Source of the DNA: Actinomycetes bacterium
GTDB lineage: Bacteria > Actinomycetota > Thermoleophilia > Gaiellales > Gaiellaceae
Direction: 5' to 3'
Length of the DNA: 17,376 nucleotides
NCBI GenBank assembly: GCA_025350775.1
Contig: JANXXF010000482.1
Span: forward strand, 1-17,376
The notes under the pieces are model-generated. The model ran no database searches. It had not been told where the DNA came from and saw only the letters and a list, made by a program, of their open reading frames with translations. The first letter of the stretch is position 1; each line of letters starts with the position of its first letter. The position numbers and the translations under genes were made by a program. Positions 1-9,280 of this stretch are shown piece by piece.

Positions 1-2
1 GC

Positions 3-227
3 GCGGTGCCGGAGGGCGTCCGCGTCAATGCGATCGCGCCCGGCTGGATGGACACGCGCTGGATCGACGCGTACGTGCTGCCCGAGCTGCGCGAGCGCGT
101 CCGCTCGGGCGAGCTGCCGCTGGTGTCGCTGGAAGCGACCGCCTCGATGGCGCTCGAGATCATCCGCAACGAGGGAATGATCGGCGAGACGGTCGTGATC
201 GACGCAGGCGAGCTGGCGCGCGGGTAG
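3..227 (+). CDS. SDR-family oxidoreductase, C-terminal fragment (5' end outside window)
   Basis: The reading frame is open from the window edge to a TAG stop at 225-227, so only about the last 74 residues are present. The segment VRVNAIAPGWMDTR is the stretch that follows the catalytic YxxxK helix in short-chain dehydrogenases. The ending GETVVIDAGE matches the usual 'G..v.vDGG' strand near the SDR C-terminus. The Rossmann nucleotide-binding part and the catalytic Ser/Tyr/Lys lie upstream of the window, so substrate and cofactor cannot be told. It is convergent with the protease gene, and a strong hairpin lies just past its stop. An NAD(P)-dependent alcohol/ketone oxidoreductase is the family expectation. 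Confidence 0.85.
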   Translation, partial: AVPEGVRVNAIAPGWMDTRWIDAYVLPELRERVRSGELPLVSLEATASMALEIIRNEGMIGETVVIDAGELARG

Positions 228-263
228 CGGCCGGGGCCCGGCGAACCGGCTGGACGCCGCCTC

Positions 264-342
264 GCTCAGCCTGGATCCACCGTTTCGCGTAGTCGCGGGG
301 CGAGATGCGGCGCCCGCGCGAAACGGTGGATCCAGGCTCAGC
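264..342. terminator. Strong inverted repeat between convergent genes, probable bidirectional terminator
   Basis: Arms 268-289 and 317-338 are perfectly complementary over 22 bp (core GGATCCACCGTTTCGCG). After one C-C mismatch the pairing continues for 3 bp (264-266 with 340-342). The loop is 27 nt. The right arm ends at the TGA stop of the minus-strand protease gene (338-340), and the left arm lies about 40 nt past the SDR stop. No U-tract follows on either strand, so it would be a GC-type hairpin terminator. A small palindromic repeat element is an alternative. Confidence 0.7.
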
Positions 343-1960
343 CCGGGCAGGTGCCGGGCGCGGCGGTCACGACGACGGTCGACGTAGTCGTCCTCGTCAG
401 CCCGCCGGCCGTGACCGTCAGCGTCACGGTGTAGGTGCCGTACGAGGAGATCGCGAAGGCGAAGGCGCCCTCTCCGAACGAGCCCGCGCGCGAGACTTTC
501 TCGGCCGGCCCGCTCACGCCGGGCCCGGAGATCGCCGCGGTCACGGTCGCACCGGGCTGGGCCGGCTCGGTGCCGAAGATCCCGCACACCTCGGAGTTGC
601 CCGTGAAGTGGCGGTAGCCGGCCAGCGGCTTCAGCGCGAAGTCGGGGTAGTTCTCGAAGCGCTGCGGGTGGGTGAGCCCGGCGAGCCGTGCCCCGTCCGA
701 GCCGGCGCCCAGCTCAAAGGCCCGGCCGAGCGAGCGGGCGAGCAGCGAGCCGCCCGCCGTCTGCGCCCGCTGCACCTCGTCGGCCGAGGCGTAGAACGCG
801 GTGAGGCCGGCGATGTTGCCGTTGACGAACTCGCTGCGGCCGGGGTTGTCGTGCGCGGGCACGTCGATGTCCCGGCCGTCGGGGTGGCGGAAGCGCGCCG
901 GCAGCGGCCCCCACGAGTACTCCTCGCCGTTCGCCGCAGTCTCCAGCACGAGCAGGTTCTGCTCGCCCTTCAGCTCGTCGACGAAGCGGCCGGAGTAGCA
1001 GCCGTTGAGCTTGATCTTGAACGTCGTCTGCGGGTGCGCGCGCAGGATGCCCTGCAGGTCGGAGGCGCGGACGCCAGTCCACGGCTGCCCCTCGACGCTC
1101 GCACCCGTCTGGATCGCGGCCGGGTAGCGGGGGCCGGGATAGCCGTGCCCGCTGATGAAGATCATCACGTCCTGGCAGTGCTTTGCCCCGGTGAGGTCGT
1201 TCACGGCGCCGGCCAGCTCGGCGCCGCCGGGAGCGCGGCCGCCGGGGCCGTTCCCCGCCCGGTAGCTGGCGAGACCGACGCCCTGCGCCCAGCCGGTGAT
1301 GCCGGTGAAGTCGCCCGAGAAGAGCGGGTCGTCGCGCAGGCCGAGCGAGACGAGGCAGTCGTCCTTGAAGGCGTCCTTCGGTATGGCGGCGGCGCGGAGT
1401 GGCGCTGCCGTGGCACCCGGCGCGGCGGCTCCGGCCGTCCGGGTTCCTCCGGTGGCCCGGGTCGCCACCGCCGTCGTGCGCGCCCCGGGATCGCCCGGGA
1501 TGTTCGACCAGACGTGCGCGGGCGCCGCCCGGTAGGCGGGCCACGACGCGAGGAACGCCGGCCGTTTGCCGTCCACGAGCGGGTAGAGGCTCATCGGCAC
1601 GCTGCGCAGCACCTTGCCGGTGGCGTCGTCGACGAGCAGCAGGCGGCTGGGGTGGAGGAACTGCGCGTAGGCGGCCTGGTCGAGCCAGAACAGCCATGCT
1701 CGCTTGCCCAGCGGCGCCCCCTTCGGCACGAACGGCACGGTCGTCAGCGACGGCGAGCCTGCCTCGATGACGACTGCCGTCGCCGCAAGTGGGGCCGCGA
1801 CGCCGAAGAGGATGGCCGGCCCCTTCAGCTTCTGCGGCCGGAGTGCCTTCAGGGCAACGGCATTGGCCTGCGGCCGGGTAAGCGCGTCGGCGCCACCGGC
1901 CAGCGCAAGTGCGGCGAGGATCGCCGCGAGGAGGCCGAGAATGGGCCGTGCGCTGTTCAT
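338..1960 (-). CDS. Secreted caspase-like (clan CD) cysteine protease with Ig/PKD-like C-terminal domain
   Basis: This is a predicted exported protein of 540 aa. Residues 1-27 form a Sec signal peptide (MNSARP, then a Leu/Ala-rich core, cleavage near ADA-LT). Residues 265-274 (VMIFISGHGY) give a hydrophobic strand ending in His-Gly (H272). Residues 314-324 (FKIKLNGCYSG) give a second strand ending in Cys321. Strand-HG and strand-C(x)SG is the catalytic dyad layout of clan CD peptidases such as caspase-like and legumain-like enzymes. Residues ~85-150 (FWLD, HPSRLLLVDDATGKV) resemble a separate N-terminal or propeptide-like unit. Residues ~468-533 form a Thr/Val-rich beta-sandwich of PKD/Ig type. 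The start is set at the ATG before the signal peptide; the frame runs open 53 codons further upstream, but that stretch does not look coding. Substrate unknown. Confidence 0.78.
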   Translation of the reverse strand: MNSARPILGLLAAILAALALAGGADALTRPQANAVALKALRPQKLKGPAILFGVAAPLAATAVVIEAGSPSLTTVPFVPKGAPLGKRAWLFWLDQAAYAQFLHPSRLLLVDDATGKVLRSVPMSLYPLVDGKRPAFLASWPAYRAAPAHVWSNIPGDPGARTTAVATRATGGTRTAGAAAPGATAAPLRAAAIPKDAFKDDCLVSLGLRDDPLFSGDFTGITGWAQGVGLASYRAGNGPGGRAPGGAELAGAVNDLTGAKHCQDVMIFISGHGYPGPRYPAAIQTGASVEGQPWTGVRASDLQGILRAHPQTTFKIKLNGCYSGRFVDELKGEQNLLVLETAANGEEYSWGPLPARFRHPDGRDIDVPAHDNPGRSEFVNGNIAGLTAFYASADEVQRAQTAGGSLLARSLGRAFELGAGSDGARLAGLTHPQRFENYPDFALKPLAGYRHFTGNSEVCGIFGTEPAQPGATVTAAISGPGVSGPAEKVSRAGSFGEGAFAFAISSYGTYTVTLTVTAGGLTRTTTSTVVVTAAPGTCPG

Positions 1961-1968
1961 TGCAACGG

Positions 1969-1974
1969 AAGCTA
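1969..1974 (-). promoter_or_regulatory. Possible -10 element for the protease gene
   Basis: On the minus strand TAGCTT, preceded by TTG, ends 8 nt before the ATG at 1960, and no Shine-Dalgarno is visible. This would suit a leaderless transcript. There is no convincing -35 box. Confidence 0.3.
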
Positions 1975-2048
1975 CAACAGTGACGCGAAAACTGCCAGTG
2001 GCCGTTGCCGGCCCGACCCGGCGCCCGGCGCCTGGCGCCGGCCAGGCG

Positions 2049-2795
2049 CTAGCGGTCGCCGCCGCGATCCTCGCGCCCGCCGCGCTCGCGGCCGCGCAGC
2101 CGTTCGAGCCGTCGGGCATGCAGCCGCGCCTGCTGGCGAGCGACCCGTGGCGCGTCGATTGCCGTCGGCGTCGTCCAGCCGAGCTTCAGCGCAGCCATCC
2201 GCAGCACGAACGTGACGATCATCGCCACGGCGGTCGAGATGCCGAGCCGCACGTCGACCCGGTCGAGCCCGACGAACACCAGCACGCCGCCGAGCACCGC
2301 CAGCGCGCGCAGCTGTCCCGGCCGGAAGATCTCCGGCGGCTGCCCGGTGAAGACGTCGCGCAGCGCACCGCCACCGACCGCGGTGACGAGGCCGACGAGG
2401 ACCGCAGGTGCCGTGCTGATGCCGTTGGCGAGCGCCTTGCTCGTGCCGATCACCCCGAACAGGCCGAGCGACGCGGCGTCCATCCAGGCCAGCACCCAGT
2501 CGAAGCGGCGCACCCAGCGGGCGAAGAAGAAGCCGACGCCTGCCGCAGCCACGGCCGTGATCACGTAGGCGTTCCCGGTGATCGCCACCGGCACCTGCCC
2601 GAGCAGAAGATCGCGGATGATGCCGCCGCCGAGCCCGGTCAGGAAGGCGAGCGCTGTTACGCCGACGATGTCGAAGCGCAGGCTGACGCCCAGCAGCGCC
2701 CCGGTCACCCCAGCGAGCGCCACCGTCAGCAGGTCGAGCCAGAGCGGCGTCTGAACGACGGCCACGCCACCGGCGAGAAGGAGAGGGAGAGTCAC
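2049..2795 (-). CDS. TRIC/UPF0126 family membrane channel protein
   Basis: A 248-aa polytopic membrane protein made of two homologous halves. The family signature appears twice: GGGIIRDLLLG (residues 56-66) and GGGALRDVFTG (141-151). Each follows hydrophobic helices (roughly 18-35, 42-58, 75-92, 105-118, 128-145, 165-178, 185-200). Prokaryotic members are trimeric potassium-permeable (TRIC) channels; older annotation calls them UPF0126 or YadS/YicG-like. The C-terminal ~35 residues are Arg-rich and hydrophilic. The start chosen is GTG at 2795. It adds ~15 residues before the usual first helix, and the ribosome site is weak, so a slightly later start is possible. The protease gene follows on the same strand after 88 nt. 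Confidence 0.88.
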   Translation of the reverse strand: MTLPLLLAGGVAVVQTPLWLDLLTVALAGVTGALLGVSLRFDIVGVTALAFLTGLGGGIIRDLLLGQVPVAITGNAYVITAVAAAGVGFFFARWVRRFDWVLAWMDAASLGLFGVIGTSKALANGISTAPAVLVGLVTAVGGGALRDVFTGQPPEIFRPGQLRALAVLGGVLVFVGLDRVDVRLGISTAVAMIVTFVLRMAALKLGWTTPTAIDAPRVARQQARLHARRLERLRGRERGGREDRGGDR

Positions 2796-2985
2796 GGCTT
2801 GACGGCTCTATTCGCGCCGGCCGCGCCATCCCCTATCGCCTCCGGGCAGCCAGGTCGTGGCGGCCAGAAGTCGTACTACTATGAAGCCGTGACCTGCACT
2901 TCTCGGATCCTGCGTTCGCTGCCGTTGCCGGCCGCCTCGCGGCTCGTGTTCGAAGGTGGCTACCGGAATTGAGGCTGGCCGGCCG
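2796..2985. promoter_or_regulatory. Divergent intergenic region (TRIC gene / PilZ gene)
   Basis: This stretch between two divergently read genes must hold both promoters. It is less GC-rich around 2868-2890 (GTCGTACTACTATGAA), where a -10-like TACTAT for the + strand can be seen. I could not pair it with a good -35. GAGG at 2971-2974 lies 11 nt before the ATG at 2986 and may be the PilZ gene's ribosome site. Confidence 0.35.
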
Positions 2986-3636
2986 ATGAGACGCCTACGG
3001 GAGAACGTCATCGTCTCGCTGGGGCTGCCCGGCGAGATCCGCACGTACTCGCAAAGCGCAGTCGACTGCGTCGTCCTCGCGATCTCGGGGCGGACGGCGA
3101 GCCTCGAGGCGATCGACAAGCCTGCCTGGACTCGCGTCCCCGACGAGGTCGAGCAGGTCTACATGACGTTCTTGCACCAGAATGCGCTGGTGAGCCTGCG
3201 GGGCCGGCTGTCGTGCACCGGCAATGTCGGTGAGATGCGCTTCGCCGTGACCGACGAAGCCCATGTCCGCACCGAGATGCCGACCCGTGCTGCCATCGCC
3301 CTGCCGCTGCGCGTGAGCCGTGTGGGCGCGACGGACGCCGTCGAGGCGACCACCATCGACATCAGCACCAACGGGCTGCTCGTCGAGTGCGACCTTGCCG
3401 TCCATGTCGGCGAGTTGCTCGACTGCGAGCTCGATCTGCCGAACCGCGAGGGCGAGACCCCCATCGTCGCGCAGGTCGTGGACGTCGCCGCGGGCGGCTT
3501 CGCGGTGACGTTCACCAAGGGCAGCACCACGCCTGACACCCAGCTCGCACTCTTCGACCTCGTGACGACCCAGCGCCGGCAGGAGTGGCGCCGCTGGGCG
3601 AAGGCGCCGCTGCGCTGGGCGGCACGCGAGCTCTAG
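2986..3636 (+). CDS. PilZ-domain protein (YcgR-like layout), c-di-GMP response candidate
   Basis: A 216-aa soluble protein. Residues 1-90 fit the N-terminal beta-rich domain seen before PilZ in YcgR-like proteins. The PilZ domain spans ~93-195, with the second ligand motif DISTNG (125-130) matching D/N-h-S-x-x-G. The first motif, normally RxxxR, is degenerate: R95 and R101 are five residues apart, and the position four before R101 is Met. Binding of c-di-GMP may therefore be weak or lost. The start is the ATG at 2986, preceded by GAGG; a GTG at 2956 in the same frame would add 10 residues. No motility or cellulose gene is nearby, so the output is unknown. Confidence 0.8.
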   Translation: MRRLRENVIVSLGLPGEIRTYSQSAVDCVVLAISGRTASLEAIDKPAWTRVPDEVEQVYMTFLHQNALVSLRGRLSCTGNVGEMRFAVTDEAHVRTEMPTRAAIALPLRVSRVGATDAVEATTIDISTNGLLVECDLAVHVGELLDCELDLPNREGETPIVAQVVDVAAGGFAVTFTKGSTTPDTQLALFDLVTTQRRQEWRRWAKAPLRWAAREL

Positions 3637-3693
3637 AGCGACCGCGGCGCCCCCGCGGCGCCTCCGCAGGGGCGCCACGCAGCGGGGCGGCGG

Positions 3694-3707
<14 letters not shown>
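3633..3707. terminator. Hairpin and direct repeat between convergent stops
   Basis: The PilZ gene (+) and the E1-beta gene (-) end 57 bp apart. A hairpin with arms GGCGCCCC (3646-3653) and GGGGCGCC (3669-3676) and a 15-nt loop lies between them and is a likely bidirectional terminator without a U-tract. A 14-bp direct repeat CTAGAGCGACCGCG occurs at 3633-3646 and 3694-3707. One copy contains the stop of the PilZ gene, and the other overlaps the stop codon of E1-beta. Confidence 0.5.
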
Positions 3708-4687
<980 letters not shown>

Positions 4688-4695
<8 letters not shown>

Positions 4696-5650
4696 AGACG
4701 TCCTCGAAGGCGATCGACTCGTGGGGCTCCGGGCTGGTGCGACCGAACTCGACGGCCGCCTCGACCTCGAGCCGGACGCCCGCCTCGATCGTGCGGCAGT
4801 GCTCCTCGCTGAGGATGCCGGCCGTCGTCAGCTTGCGCTCGAAGCTCGTCAGGGGGTCGCGGGTCATCGCCTCCTCGACCTCCTCCTTCGTCCGGTAGAG
4901 GCCAGGGTCACCGACGTAGTGGCCGAGGTAGCGGTACGTCTTCGCCTCGACGAGGGTCGGGCCGTCGCCGCGGCGGGCGCGCGCCACCGCCTCGCTGACG
5001 ACCTCGTACACCGCCAGCACGTCCATGCCGTCGACGACGACGCCGGGGATGTCGTAGCCGACCGCGCGCGCCGCGATGTCCTGGATGTTCTGCTGGATCC
5101 GGCGCGGGGTGGACTCGGCGTACTCGTTGTTCTGGCAGACGAACACGGCGGGCAGCTTCCACACCGACGCCATGTTGAGCGCCTCGTGGAAGGCGCCCTC
5201 GTTGGTGGCGCCGTCGCCGAAGAAGGAGACGGCAACCTGCTGGGAGCCGCGCAGCTGCGACGCGAGCGCGGCGCCCGTCGCGATCGGTAGGCCCGCGCCG
5301 ACGATGCCGTTGGCTCCGAGGATGCCGAGGCTGAAGTCGAAGATGTGCATCGAGCCGCCCTTGCCGCGGCAGTACCCGGTCTCCTTCGCGTACAGCTCGG
5401 CGAACATCCGGTCGAGCCGGCCGCCCTTGGCGATGATGTCGCCGTGCCCGCGATGGGTGCTCGTGAGGTAGTCGTCGTCGTTGAGGGCGCTGCAGGTGCC
5501 GACGCACACCGCCTCCTGCCCGATCTGCGCGTGCAGGAAGCCGGGCAGCTCGCCCGCCTGGAAGAGCTCGATCGAGCGCTCCTCGAACGCGCGGATGCGC
5601 CACATCGAGGCCAGCATCGCGTGCAGCAGTTCGACGGGCACCGCGGTCAT
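4688..5650 (-). CDS. 2-oxoacid dehydrogenase (acetoin/pyruvate type) E1 component, alpha subunit
   Basis: A 320-aa protein with a complete TPP-binding motif: GDGATNEG at 145-152 and the closing NN at 174-175. STHRGHG (64-70), CRGKGGSMH (94-102) and the loop RYLGHYVGDPGLYRT (240-254) are typical of AcoA/PdhA-type E1 alpha subunits. The RGKGGSMH form is common in acetoin-dehydrogenase-like members. Its ATG overlaps the stop of the biotin carrier gene as ATGA (5647-5650), and its end overlaps the beta gene by 8 bp. Pairing with the downstream beta subunit makes a full E1. Why an E1 is translationally coupled to a biotin carrier is unexplained; co-use in one catabolic route is the inference. Confidence 0.92.
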
Positions 5651-5880
5651 GCGAGCTCCATGACGTCCTGGCCGGCGTCCACGGGATCCTCGCTGTCGAT
5701 CAGGTAGGCGACGACGGTGCCCGCCTGGTCGGCCTTGATCTCGTGGAAGGTCTTCATCACCTCGACGAGGCCGATCACGTCACCGACGGCGACCGCGTCA
5801 CCCGCCTCCTTGAAAGGTGGTGCCTCGGGGCTGGAGCGGCGGTAGAACGTACCGGGGATCGGGCATCTGATCGTCGCCAT
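5647..5880 (-). CDS. Small biotin carboxyl carrier protein
   Basis: A 77-aa stand-alone biotinyl (BCCP-type) domain with no N-terminal extension. The lysine to be biotinylated is K43 in EVMKTFHEI, flanked by the usual beta strands. The common EAMKM is changed to EVMKT, a form I recall from carrier proteins encoded next to KipI/KipA genes. It would carry carboxybiotin between the biotin carboxylase (7783-9231) and the KipA-like carboxyltransferase-type subunit. A clear GAGGAG ribosome site lies 6 nt before the ATG, in the 18-nt gap after the pxpC-like gene. Lipoyl carrier is less likely, because the DKA motif is absent. Confidence 0.9.
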   Translation of the reverse strand: MATIRCPIPGTFYRRSSPEAPPFKEAGDAVAVGDVIGLVEVMKTFHEIKADQAGTVVAYLIDSEDPVDAGQDVMELA

Positions 5881-5886
5881 GGTGTG

Positions 5887-5892
5887 TCTCCT
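5887..5892 (-). promoter_or_regulatory. Ribosome binding site of the biotin carrier gene
   Basis: On the minus strand GAGGAG precedes the ATG at 5880 by 6 nt. It is the strongest Shine-Dalgarno inside the operon and could boost carrier protein over its neighbours. Confidence 0.7.
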
Positions 5893-5898
5893 CGCTGG

Positions 5899-6879
5899 CT
5901 AGGCCGCGAGCGCCGCACGGATCAGGTCGAGGCGGGACCTGCGCTCGCCGCGGGCGGCGAGGGCCTCCTCGATCGTCACCGCGCGGAAGCGGGTCCTGTC
6001 GTGGGTCTTGGTCTGGGCGAGCACGTCGCGGTCGGCACTGATCACGGTGCCGACCGTCGCATAGCCGCCCCCGGTCACGGCGTCATTGAGCAGGCAGATC
6101 GGCTCGACCCCGCCCGGCACCTGGATCGAGCCGATGGGGTAGCCGACGTCGACGACGTTCGAGGGGTCGCTGCCGGCGCCGAACGGCTGCTCGCGCGGCA
6201 CGAACGACAGCTTGGCGCCCTTGTAGCGGTAGCCGATGCGGTCGGCGGCCGGGGTTACCGTCCACTCGGAGTCGAGGAAGGCGTGGCGGCCGGCGTCGGC
6301 GAGGCGGTAGTCGCAGAGCCCCATCGAGACGCGCAGATCGGCCTCTTTCGAGAAGGCGGGGCGCTGCGCCGCGGGGACGCTGCGGCCGACGAGCGCGGTG
6401 GCGCGGCGCAGGTCGGCAGCGCCCACCGGCAGCGTGTCGCCGGCCCGGAGCGGCCGGCCCTCGTAGCCGCCGACGCCGCAGAGCACGTAGGTCGAGCGCG
6501 ACCCGAGCACCAGCGGCACGGCGAAGCCGCCGGCCACCGCGATGTACGCGCGCGCGCCGCCACGCAGGAAGTCGAAGGTCAGCAGCTGTCCGGCCTTCAC
6601 GGCGAGCGCCGTCCAGGTCGGCAGCTCCTCGCCGTCGAGCTTCGGCGGCAGCTCGGCCCCGGCGATCGCGATCACGGTGTCCTGCGGAAACTCCAGGGTC
6701 GGCCCGTTGAAGGTCGCCTCGAGCACCGCTACCGTCTCGTTGTTGCCGACGAGCAGGTTGGCGACGCGGAACGAGAAGTCGTCGAGCGCCCCCGACGGCG
6801 GCATGCCCAGGTGGTAGAGGCCGAAGCGGCCGGCGTCCTGCACGGTCGTGGCGATGCCACCCTCGAGCACGTCGATCAT
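5899..6879 (-). CDS. pxpC: Biotin-dependent carboxyltransferase / 5-oxoprolinase subunit C family (KipA, AHS2)
   Basis: A 326-aa protein that covers the whole KipA/AHS2 domain. N-terminal TTVQDAGRFGLYHLG (11-25) with PPSGALD, then YIAVAGGFAVPLVLGSRST (112-130), then GYPIGSIQVPGG with LLNDAVTGGGYATVGTVI (~263-280) are the family blocks. In PxpABC this subunit works with PxpB in ATP-dependent ring opening of 5-oxoproline. In urea carboxylase the homologous part is the carboxyltransferase. The true start is the ATG at 6879, which overlaps the pxpB-like stop as ATGA; the longer open frame upstream is antisense-free read-through of the neighbour and is not used. With biotin carboxylase and carrier in the same operon, a carboxylation-type mechanism is plausible here. 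Confidence 0.9.
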   Translation of the reverse strand: MIDVLEGGIATTVQDAGRFGLYHLGMPPSGALDDFSFRVANLLVGNNETVAVLEATFNGPTLEFPQDTVIAIAGAELPPKLDGEELPTWTALAVKAGQLLTFDFLRGGARAYIAVAGGFAVPLVLGSRSTYVLCGVGGYEGRPLRAGDTLPVGAADLRRATALVGRSVPAAQRPAFSKEADLRVSMGLCDYRLADAGRHAFLDSEWTVTPAADRIGYRYKGAKLSFVPREQPFGAGSDPSNVVDVGYPIGSIQVPGGVEPICLLNDAVTGGGYATVGTVISADRDVLAQTKTHDRTRFRAVTIEEALAARGERRSRLDLIRAALAA

Positions 6880-7772
6880 GCGTACAGCCTCGCTAGCAGC
6901 CCGGCGTTGTAGGCGTCCGGGTCGGCGAAGAACTCGGCCGGCTCGAACTCGACGTCGATCATGCGGTAGCGGTACGTCTTCGCCTCGACCTGCTCGCGGA
7001 TAGCGTCGTACTCGGCCCGGTCGATCGGGCGAAACTTGAGGATGTCGCCGCCGCGGAACACGGCGAAGGCGTCCTGGAAGTCGGGCAGCTGCTGCGCCGG
7101 GTCGAAGATCGGCACCGGGCAGATCGCGAACAGCTGGTAGCCGCCGGGGCCGCGCACCGGGTAGAGCGCCGCGAAGGCGCCGCCGTGCGACAGCGCGAGG
7201 GCCGGCGTGTCGGTGCGGGGCCGCACGTACTTGGGCACCTCGAGCATCCGCTCGCGCGGCACCATCTGATAGCACCACGGCAGCCCGGGCACGAAGCCGA
7301 GCATCGACACGTAGTACGGCGCGCCGTGGTGGGCCGCGATGAACTCGTCGGTGGTGGCGAAGCCGTTGATCTCGGTGACGTACTCGAGGTCGGTCTTGTC
7401 AGGCGTCTGGTGCCGGTCGCGGAAGCGCATCAGGCACTCGTGCGTCCATGGGTCGTTGTAGTAGGCGGGGACGTCGATCACGCGCGTGGGGAAGGTGAGG
7501 TGCGCCGTAGCGGTGCCCTCGTAGATCTCCTTCAGCTCGTCCATCAGCTTCTGCGGCTTGATCTCGTCGGGGTTCAGGCGGACGAGGTACGACGCGTTTG
7601 CCTGCGCGATCTCGACGATGCCGGGCAGCTTGCGCCGGGCGAGCTCCTGGCAGATCGCCAGCGCCTTGAAGTTGGCGCTGAAGCTCATCGCCTCGTCGAT
7701 CTCGCAGAAGATGAACTCGTCGCCGCCGAAGGTGATGCGGGGCTCCGGCAGCGGGGGCTCGACGATCTGCAT
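6876..7772 (-). CDS. pxpB: 5-oxoprolinase subunit B family (KipI, AHS1), long form
   Basis: A 298-aa protein with the KipI/AHS1 core: FGGDEFIFCEI near the start, MLGFVPGLPWCYQM (157-170), VPKYVRPRTDTPALALSHGG (179-198), YPVRGPGGYQLFAICPVPIFD (204-224). Usual stand-alone KipI/PxpB proteins are ~220-240 aa. The extra ~50-60 residues at the end (FRPIDRAEYDAIREQ and on) recall the segment that follows this domain in urea carboxylase-type proteins. It partners with the KipA-like protein encoded 4 bp downstream (ATGA overlap). The gene begins 10 nt after the biotin carboxylase stop. The reaction is inferred as cleavage of a cyclic or linear amide; the substrate is unknown. Confidence 0.9.
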   Translation of the reverse strand: MQIVEPPLPEPRITFGGDEFIFCEIDEAMSFSANFKALAICQELARRKLPGIVEIAQANASYLVRLNPDEIKPQKLMDELKEIYEGTATAHLTFPTRVIDVPAYYNDPWTHECLMRFRDRHQTPDKTDLEYVTEINGFATTDEFIAAHHGAPYYVSMLGFVPGLPWCYQMVPRERMLEVPKYVRPRTDTPALALSHGGAFAALYPVRGPGGYQLFAICPVPIFDPAQQLPDFQDAFAVFRGGDILKFRPIDRAEYDAIREQVEAKTYRYRMIDVEFEPAEFFADPDAYNAGLLARLYA

Positions 7773-7782
7773 GCGCGGAAAC

Positions 7783-9231
<1,449 letters not shown>

Positions 9232-9280
9232 GCCGGCGCCCCGGTGCCGCGGGCCGCCCCTGCGCCGCGGGCTGCCTCGG

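Noticed and set aside
1961..2119. 53-codon N-terminal extension of the protease
   Set aside because: Low-complexity Ala/Gly sequence that would bury the signal peptide; the ATG at 1960 starts a normal one.
1972..2829. 285-aa minus-strand open frame over the TRIC gene
   Set aside because: Same strand but wrong frame; Arg-rich with no family features, whereas the 2049-2795 frame has the repeated GGGxxRD signatures.
305..2972. Long + strand open frames (305-2215 and 1704-2972) over the protease and TRIC genes
   Set aside because: They are antisense to genes with clear signal peptide, catalytic and membrane motifs, and have Arg/Ala/Gly-rich composition without domains.
6880..7278. Upstream extension of the pxpC-like frame
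   Set aside because: Overlaps the pxpB-like gene in another frame and has no homology; the ATGA overlap gives a natural start at 6879.
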